Shown: piece after piece, positions 21,212-25,544 of the stretch | Position numbering within the stretch: position 1 is the first letter of the stretch | Layout: the number at the start of each line of letters is the position of its first letter | Origin: Verrucomicrobiota bacterium | GTDB lineage: Bacteria; Verrucomicrobiota; Verrucomicrobiia; Limisphaerales; AV2 | Direction: 5' to 3' | NCBI GenBank assembly: GCA_003219345.1 | Contig: QHOP01000310.1 | Span: forward strand, 1 to 25,544 | Length of the DNA: 25,544 nucleotides | Position numbers and translations under genes: made by a program | Notes under the pieces: model-generated | The model's input: only the letters and a program-made list of their open reading frames with translations | Databases searched by the model: none | What the model was told of the DNA's origin: nothing

Positions 21212-21228
21212 CCCGCCATCCTAACTCC

Positions 21229-22623
21229 ATGCAAATCCACTTCTTCGGCGCCACCCGCACTACCACCGGCTCCCTCTTTTTACTCGAAATCAATCAGCAA
21301 CGCCTCCTCTTCGAATGCGGCTTGTTCCAGGGCAAACGTAACGAATCCGTCGAGCGTAATCGCAATTTTCCGTTCGATCCGCAGCAGATCGATGCCGTTG
21401 TCCTCAGCCATGCGCACATCGACCATTGCGGCAATCTGCCAAACCTCTGTCGCCAAGGCTACAACGGAAACATCTACTGCACGTTCGCCACGCGCGATCT
21501 CGCCGCGATTATGCTCGAAGATTCCGCCGAAATTCAACGCGCTGACGCCGAGTATGTCTCCAAAAAACGGGCGAAGAAAGGCCAGCCGCCGGTCGAGCCG
21601 CTTTATTCTGCCGAGGATGCTGAAAAGGCCGTTCGTCAGTTCGTGTCCATCAACTACGACCGTCCCATCCCTGTCATCGACGGTGTTACCGCTACTTTTC
21701 GCGATGCCGGTCACATCCTTGGCTCAGCGCAGGTCATCCTCGACGTTCGCGACGCCGGTCGCACGTACCGCTTTCTATTCAGCGGCGACATTGGCCGCGG
21801 CAACGACGACATCTTGCGCGATCCGGAGCGCGTTGAGCGCGTGGACTACCTGCAAATCGAAAGCACCTACGGCGACCGGGAACATTCAGCCAAACAGAGC
21901 GCCAACGAAGAGGTCGGCCGGCTCGTGCGCGACACGCTCGACAAAAAAGGCAAAGTCATCATCCCCGCCTTTTCCGTCGGCCGCACCCAACAGATTGTTT
22001 ACACGCTCCATCAGCTCACCTGCGACGGCAAGCTGCCGAAAGCGCCCATCTTTGTTGACAGCCCCCTGAGCGTGAACGCCACCGAGGTCTATCGTCTCCA
22101 TCCCGAATGTTTCAACGACGCCATTTACAACTTCCTGCGCAAAAGAGAAAACCCGTTCGGCATGGAAAACCTGGCCTATATTCGCGAGCTGGCCCACTCG
22201 ATGAAGCTGAACGATCTGAAAGAGCCTGCCATTATCATCAGCGCTTCGGGGATGTGCGAAGCCGGCCGCATCCGGCATCATTTGAGAAACCACATCAGCC
22301 GCGCTGAGAACCTCGTCCTCTTCATCGGCTACTGCGCCGAACACACGTTGGGGGCGCAAATCCTCTCCGGCCAGAACCCGGTCAACATCTTCGGCGAACC
22401 GCACGAAGTCCGTGCGCGCATCGCCTCGCTCGACGCCTTTTCCGGCCACGCGGACAAAAATGAATTGCGCCGCTACGTCGACGCTCTGACCGGCGACATC
22501 AAAAAGATTTTCGTCGTCCACGGCGAAGAATCGCAGGCAATGGCTTTCGGGGAAAGACTGCGCGCGATGAAACCGAAGGCGGAAGTGTTCGTGCCCGAAT
22601 ACAAACAGTCGGCAACGGTTTGA
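21229..22623 (+). CDS. Beta-CASP metallo-beta-lactamase-fold hydrolase (putative RNase)
   Basis: A 464-residue protein of the CPSF73/beta-CASP branch of metallo-beta-lactamases. The metal motif H61-A-H63-I-D65-H66 lies in VVLSHAHIDHCGNLP, and DAGHILGSAQV and FSGDIG supply further ligands. The beta-CASP segments ESTYGDREH, IIPAFSVGRTQQIVYTLHQL, FVDSPLSVNATEVYR and IIISASGMCEAGRIRHHL follow, and the domain ends SGHADKNELRRYVDAL and VVHGEESQAM. Family members are endo/exoribonucleases. No KH domain is present, so it resembles the short bacterial forms. It is monocistronic and converges on lipA. A perfect palindrome begins 7 nt after its stop. Confidence 0.93.
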   Translation: MQIHFFGATRTTTGSLFLLEINQQRLLFECGLFQGKRNESVERNRNFPFDPQQIDAVVLSHAHIDHCGNLPNLCRQGYNGNIYCTFATRDLAAIMLEDSAEIQRADAEYVSKKRAKKGQPPVEPLYSAEDAEKAVRQFVSINYDRPIPVIDGVTATFRDAGHILGSAQVILDVRDAGRTYRFLFSGDIGRGNDDILRDPERVERVDYLQIESTYGDREHSAKQSANEEVGRLVRDTLDKKGKVIIPAFSVGRTQQIVYTLHQLTCDGKLPKAPIFVDSPLSVNATEVYRLHPECFNDAIYNFLRKRENPFGMENLAYIRELAHSMKLNDLKEPAIIISASGMCEAGRIRHHLRNHISRAENLVLFIGYCAEHTLGAQILSGQNPVNIFGEPHEVRARIASLDAFSGHADKNELRRYVDALTGDIKKIFVVHGEESQAMAFGERLRAMKPKAEVFVPEYKQSATV

Positions 22624-22629
22624 TGACCG

Positions 22630-22663
22630 ACAACCTTTTGTTGCATATGCAACAAAAGGTTGT
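22630..22663. terminator. Perfect 34-bp palindrome between convergent genes
   Basis: The arms ACAACCTTTTGTTGCAT (22630-22646) and ATGCAACAAAAGGTTGT (22647-22663) are exact reverse complements with no spacer. The site lies just after the metallo-hydrolase stop, in the gap before the convergent lipA gene. It could act as a bidirectional terminator hairpin, although no T-run follows. The central TTGCATATGCAA also looks like a regulator operator or a small mobile palindrome. Confidence 0.55.
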
Positions 22664-22818
22664 ACAAAAATGTAAGCGCAATCCCACCAGTTTTGCCGAG
22701 GCGCAGCTTGCGCGCCATGCGCCTACATCACCTACTGCCAAGCCTGTGTCAATGTTTAGGACCGACTCCTTTGCCGGGCTGCGAGCCTCCCACCTTGCTC
22801 AAACCTCCATCATCCGCA

Positions 22819-23733
22819 TCAGCACGGCGTAGGACCCGCCGGTGGCAGTGCGAATTCATCCGCGTGATACGAGCTGCGCACCATCGGCCCGCTCGCCACG
22901 TGCACGAAGCCCATTCTTTCGGCGACCTGTTTGTATTCGGCAAACTTTCCGGGCGGAACAAATTCGACGACCGGCAAATGCTTCCGGGTCGGCTGCAAGT
23001 ACTGGCCCAGTGTGAGAATGTCACAGCCGACGCGGCGTAAATCTTCCATCGCCTGAAATAATTCCCCTGCCCTCTCCCCCAGACCAAGCATCAGACCGGA
23101 CTTGGTGTAAACGCTGTCGCCTCGCTTCGCCTTCACTTTGCCCAGCACGCCGAGCGAACGGTCGTAGGTCGCGCGGTGCCGCACGGACGACGTGAGGCGG
23201 CGCACCGTTTCCAGGTTGTGATTGAAGACCTGCGGGTTCGCCGAAAGCACGGTCTCGATCGACTCGTCGCGGTCGTTGAAGTCAGGCACGAGCACTTCGA
23301 TGACGATGCCGGGGTTCAACGCGCGCACCGCTTCGATCGTGCGGCGAAAATGGTCCGCGCCGCCATCAGGCAAATCGTCGCGCGCCACCGCCGTGATCAC
23401 AACATGGTTGAGCCCCATCCGGCGAGTCGCTTCGGCGACGCGCGCCGGCTCGTCGGCTTCCAGCGCGAACGGTTTGGCGGTGGCGACCGAGCAGAAGCGG
23501 CAGGCACGCGTGCAACGGTCGCCGGCGATCATGAACGTCGCCGTGCCTTTGCTCCAGCATTCCCAGTGGTTCGGGCACCTGGCGCTCTCGCAAACGGTGT
23601 GGAGCTTCAGCTCGTCGAGCAACGCCCGCGTGCGTGCAAAGATGTCCGAGGTCGGCAGCCTGACGCGCAGCCATTCCGGCAGGCGCGGGCGGGATTTCAA
23701 TTCAGTTGCCGTCATTGAACGATTCTGCGCCAT
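22819..23733 (-). CDS. lipA: Lipoyl synthase
   Basis: A radical SAM enzyme that inserts two sulfur atoms into octanoyl groups to make lipoyl cofactors of the 2-oxoacid dehydrogenases. The 304-residue product has the auxiliary-cluster motif CESARCPNHWEC (C48, C53, C59), the radical SAM motif CTRACRFC (C74, C78, C81), DDLPDGGADHF, FNHNLETV, YTKSGLMLGLGE, LTLGQYLQPT and the C-terminal RSSYHA. Length and motifs are fully normal. The start could be 23733 or the internal ATG at 23715. No lipB is adjacent. A glutaredoxin gene lies upstream on the same strand, across a repeat-bearing gap. Confidence 0.97.
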   Translation of the reverse strand: MAQNRSMTATELKSRPRLPEWLRVRLPTSDIFARTRALLDELKLHTVCESARCPNHWECWSKGTATFMIAGDRCTRACRFCSVATAKPFALEADEPARVAEATRRMGLNHVVITAVARDDLPDGGADHFRRTIEAVRALNPGIVIEVLVPDFNDRDESIETVLSANPQVFNHNLETVRRLTSSVRHRATYDRSLGVLGKVKAKRGDSVYTKSGLMLGLGERAGELFQAMEDLRRVGCDILTLGQYLQPTRKHLPVVEFVPPGKFAEYKQVAERMGFVHVASGPMVRSSYHADEFALPPAGPTPC

Positions 23734-23769
23734 GAATCAACGCGCATGGACCCAAATAAAAGCAGGTTT

Positions 23770-23837
23770 TGACACGGATTTCACGAATTATCACAGATTG
23801 ATTTTGCCTGGTCTTGAATCCGTGAAAATCCGTGTCA
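23770..23837. repeat. Inverted repeat between the glutaredoxin and lipA genes
   Basis: The left end TGACACGGATTTCACG (23770-23785) and the right end (23821-23837) are reverse complements apart from one extra A in the right arm. Inside the left arm a 10-nt rhythm (CACGGATT, CACGAATT, CACAGATT) is visible. The sequence CACGGATTTTCACGG-type is a dispersed repeat seen in many bacterial genomes, so this is probably a generic element. Confidence 0.7.
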
Positions 23838-23864
23838 GCCTCTTTCATTCGAATTGATCGGTGT

Positions 23865-24119
23865 CTATTCGCGGTTCAAGCCTTTCCAAAACGCCGCCAG
23901 TTCGCGGGCCCCGAAGTCCGCCAGGATTTTGCCGTCCACGTCAATCACCGGCGCGGCTGTCTGGCCGGAGAGCCGATACATCTCTTCGTAAGCCTTCTCG
24001 TCGGCGATGACATCCAGAATTTCATACTTGATGCCGTGCTGATCGAGCCAATCCATCGCCTGCGCGCACCAGCCGCAATACGGTTTGATGAACAGGCGGA
24101 CTTTGTTCGGTTGATACAT
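23865..24119 (-). CDS. Glutaredoxin-like protein
   Basis: An 84-residue thioredoxin-fold protein with the redox motif C15-GW-C18 in LFIKPYCGWCAQAMDWLDQHG, the cis-proline region TAAPVIDVDGK, and the C-terminal glycine/aspartate turn DFGARELAAF. It is a dithiol glutaredoxin, expected to reduce disulfides or deglutathionylate proteins in the cytoplasm. CGWC is less usual than CPYC. It follows the cupin gene on the same strand after a 91-bp gap filled with heptamer repeats. Confidence 0.88.
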   Translation of the reverse strand: MYQPNKVRLFIKPYCGWCAQAMDWLDQHGIKYEILDVIADEKAYEEMYRLSGQTAAPVIDVDGKILADFGARELAAFWKGLNRE

Positions 24120-24129
24120 CTTGCGGGCT

Positions 24130-24208
24130 GTTTGTTGTGCGTAGTCCGTTGTCGTTTGCTCACGGCTGACTTTTCAACAACTGCCGACAAACGACCGGCC
24201 ACTGACGA
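24130..24208. repeat. Inverted heptamer arrays between the cupin and glutaredoxin genes
   Basis: The left arm (24130-24171) is six 7-nt units starting with G (GTTTGTT, GTGCGTA, GTCCGTT, GTCGTTT and two more). After a 9-nt spacer the right arm (24181-24208) has four units ending in A (CTGCCGA, CAAACGA, CCGGCCA, CTGACGA). GTCGTTTG on the left and CAAACGAC on the right are exact reverse complements. The arrays fill nearly the whole gap between the two genes. Confidence 0.75.
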
Positions 24209-24210
24209 TT

Positions 24211-24576
24211 TCATGCTTCCGTAATCACCGTATCACTGTGCTCATACGCCGGCGCGCAGCAGCAAAGCAGTCTCAACGTTTCCTTGCCGGTGTTCCAAAG
24301 CTTGTGCTTCCGGCCAGGCGGAATCGCAATCGCGTCACCCGGCTTCACGTCGCGCGTTTCGTTCTCAATCCGCATCCGGCCTGTGCCCGCTGTGACGTAA
24401 TAAATCTCTTCCGTCTTCACGTGATAGTGCTCCAGTGTGCTGCCTCCGACCGGCATGCGCGCCTCGGCCAGGCTTTGGTTGCGAATGGCCGAATTGCGAT
24501 GCGCCAGCAGCTCACGGATTTCCGAGCCGTCCTTCGTGATGAAGGCGGGTACTTCGTCCAAATTTTTCACGTCCAT
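24211..24576 (-). CDS. Single-domain cupin protein
   Basis: A 121-residue double-stranded beta-helix (cupin) protein. Metal-site residues H50, H52 and E57 lie in LEHYHVKTEEIYYVTAGTGRMRI, and H91 lies in PGDAIAIPPGRKHKLWNTG. The conserved metal ligands are all present, so it is likely a metal-binding enzyme or sugar-isomerase-like or sensing protein; substrate is unknown. It precedes the glutaredoxin gene. A repeat element lies upstream (24600-24669). Confidence 0.85.
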   Translation of the reverse strand: MDVKNLDEVPAFITKDGSEIRELLAHRNSAIRNQSLAEARMPVGGSTLEHYHVKTEEIYYVTAGTGRMRIENETRDVKPGDAIAIPPGRKHKLWNTGKETLRLLCCCAPAYEHSDTVITEA

Positions 24577-24599
24577 AGTTTATTTCATCTGCGCTTTCC

Positions 24600-24669
24600 G
24601 TAGCCGCCGACGTAAGGAGGCGGATATTTCCCAGCGTCGTTCCGGCCACCTCCTTACGTCGGTGGCTAC
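24600..24669. repeat. Inverted repeat, second copy of the hisC-internal element
   Basis: The left arm (24600-24624) differs from the hisC element's left arm by one base (GTAGCCGCCGACGTAAGG instead of GTAGCCGCCGACGTGAGG). The right arm (24646-24669) is its reverse complement with two differences. The spacer differs completely from the hisC copy. It lies between the divergent cupin and rhodanese genes, so here it interrupts no gene. Confidence 0.85.
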
Positions 24670-24786
24670 GCGCCTCATTCGAGCGACAGCCGGCGCGCGC
24701 AGAAAATCTTTGCCAGACAATCTGCCTTAAGACCACGCTGGTGACAATCAGCAACACGCCTGCTCGAAAATTCTGTTGACCGAATT

Positions 24787-25179
24787 GTGGCCAGGATTAT
24801 TTTGCGGCTCGTGCAGCACTCGCCCGGATTCCTGCGGCTGGTAAACGAAGCGCGCTCGCGCGTAAAAGAGATCGCCGTGGACGACGCGCGCGAACGGCTG
24901 GCCCGCAATCCCAAGGCGGTCCTGATGGATGTGCGCGAGGACCATGAATGGCACGCTGGCCACGCCGAGCGGGCGATTCACCTCGGCAAGGGCATTCTCG
25001 AACGCGACCTGGAGAAGATGGTTCCTGACGCCGAAACAGAAATCATCATGTATTGCGGCGGCGGATATCGTTCCGCGCTGACCGCGGACGCGGCGCAGCG
25101 GATGGGGTATCGAAATGTCTATTCACTGATCGGCGGCTACAAGGGACTCCTCGCCGCCAACTGGCCGATGGCGAAATAA
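24787..25179 (+). CDS. Rhodanese-domain protein
   Basis: A 130-residue single rhodanese domain with RNPKAVLMDVREDHEWHAGHAERAIHLGKGILERDLEKMVPDAETEIIMYCGGGYRSALTADAAQRMGYRNVYSLIGGYKGLLAANWPM. The active-site cysteine is C90 in CGGGYRS. It should transfer sulfane sulfur or sense thiol stress. The start is uncertain: the GTG at 24787 is the longest, and a GTG at 24811 just before QHSPGFLRLVNEAR is also possible. Neither has a clear Shine-Dalgarno. A DsbD-like gene follows 43 bp downstream. Confidence 0.87.
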   Translation: MARIILRLVQHSPGFLRLVNEARSRVKEIAVDDARERLARNPKAVLMDVREDHEWHAGHAERAIHLGKGILERDLEKMVPDAETEIIMYCGGGYRSALTADAAQRMGYRNVYSLIGGYKGLLAANWPMAK

Positions 25180-25222
25180 CTTTTCTTTGAACCAAAATCT
25201 CAAAACGCAAATCCAACCCAAT

Positions 25223-25544
25223 ATGAAAAGGTCCGTCCTTCCGCTCGCGTTGCTGGCGTCGTCGTTTGCCGTCGCGGCGGCCGAAGCCCAAAAGAAGCCC
25301 GGTGAAGCGGCGAGCCTTGACAAGGTCGAAATCCAGGGCGACGCAAAAGCGGGCGGCGATGTCGTGGCGGTCGTCCATGTGAAGCTGGAGAAAAACTGGC
25401 ATGTGCAGTCGAACAAACCGTCCGAACCGAATTTCATTCCCACAGTGCTGACGCTGGCGCCAACGCCCGGCGTCAAGGTGACGACCATCAAGTATCCGGA
25501 AGGCAAAGTGGAAAAGGTGGCGGGGCTGGCCAAACCGCTGTCGG
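25223..25544 (+). CDS. DsbD N-terminal-domain-like secreted protein (3' end cut by window edge)
   Basis: The first 107 codons of a gene that runs off the window. It starts with a signal peptide (MKRSVLPLALLASSFAVAAAEAQ). The mature part, DKVEIQGDAKAGGDVVAVVHVKLEKNWHVQSNKPSEPNFIPTVLTL followed by KVTTIKYPEGKV, matches the thiol:disulfide interchange DsbD N-terminal domain type (LEKNWHVQSNKP...). Whether it continues into the membrane and thioredoxin domains of full DsbD cannot be seen. It follows the rhodanese gene. Confidence 0.75.
   Translation, partial: MKRSVLPLALLASSFAVAAAEAQKKPGEAASLDKVEIQGDAKAGGDVVAVVHVKLEKNWHVQSNKPSEPNFIPTVLTLAPTPGVKVTTIKYPEGKVEKVAGLAKPLS

Overview
The window is a GC-rich bacterial chromosome segment, most likely from a Verrucomicrobiota bacterium. 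That is inferred from the gene families (ExeA/GspB pair, stand-alone GspG-like proteins, an ECF sigma / CpxP-like / MacAB-type operon, a DR2241-type Fe-S protein) and from several kinds of short interspersed repeat. Few genes have a good Shine-Dalgarno, and start/stop overlaps of the ATGA or GTGA type are frequent. No rRNA, tRNA, CRISPR array, insertion sequence or phage gene was recognised.

Layout. Positions 1-6496 are almost entirely minus-strand: hisD, a GspG-like protein, a hicBA toxin-antitoxin pair, hisC, an ExeA-like ATPase, a GspB-like protein, a CPBP/CAAX-type membrane protease and an RluA-family pseudouridine synthase cut by the window edge. Positions 6590-9351 are plus-strand: a Uma2 nuclease, thiH, a second GspG-like protein and thiS. 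Two minus-strand small proteins (zinc-ribbon membrane protein, secreted hypothetical) fill 9412-10514. Positions 10878-15142 are plus-strand: a broken MscS channel gene, a DR2241-like Fe-S protein, two tandem TlpA-type thioredoxins and a LAB_N/zinc-ribbon membrane protein. Two small membrane proteins (minus) and infA (plus) follow. Positions 16393-21086 are one minus-strand operon: ECF sigma factor, putative anti-sigma protein, CpxP-like sensor, MacA-like adaptor, MacB/LolD-type ATPase and MacB permease. The rest holds a beta-CASP metallo-hydrolase (plus), lipA, a glutaredoxin and a cupin (minus), a rhodanese (plus) and the start of a DsbD-like protein.

The most unusual content is not a conventional gene. 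(1) Heptanucleotide-period repeat arrays occur at four places, with a fifth doubtful. Two are arranged as inverted arrays either side of a short spacer, one forms the N-terminal codons of hisC, and one lies just upstream of a start codon. (2) A long inverted-repeat element is inserted in frame inside hisC, adding about 22 residues beside the active-site region; related copies lie at the hisC stop codon and upstream of the cupin gene. (3) Three conserved genes (mscS, the MacB-type ATPase gene, the macA-like gene) each appear to have lost a short segment with a frame break. This is either real decay or an assembly problem.

Functionally the window mixes histidine and thiamine biosynthesis, lipoate synthesis, envelope thiol-redox proteins, an envelope-stress efflux operon and accessory secretion components.
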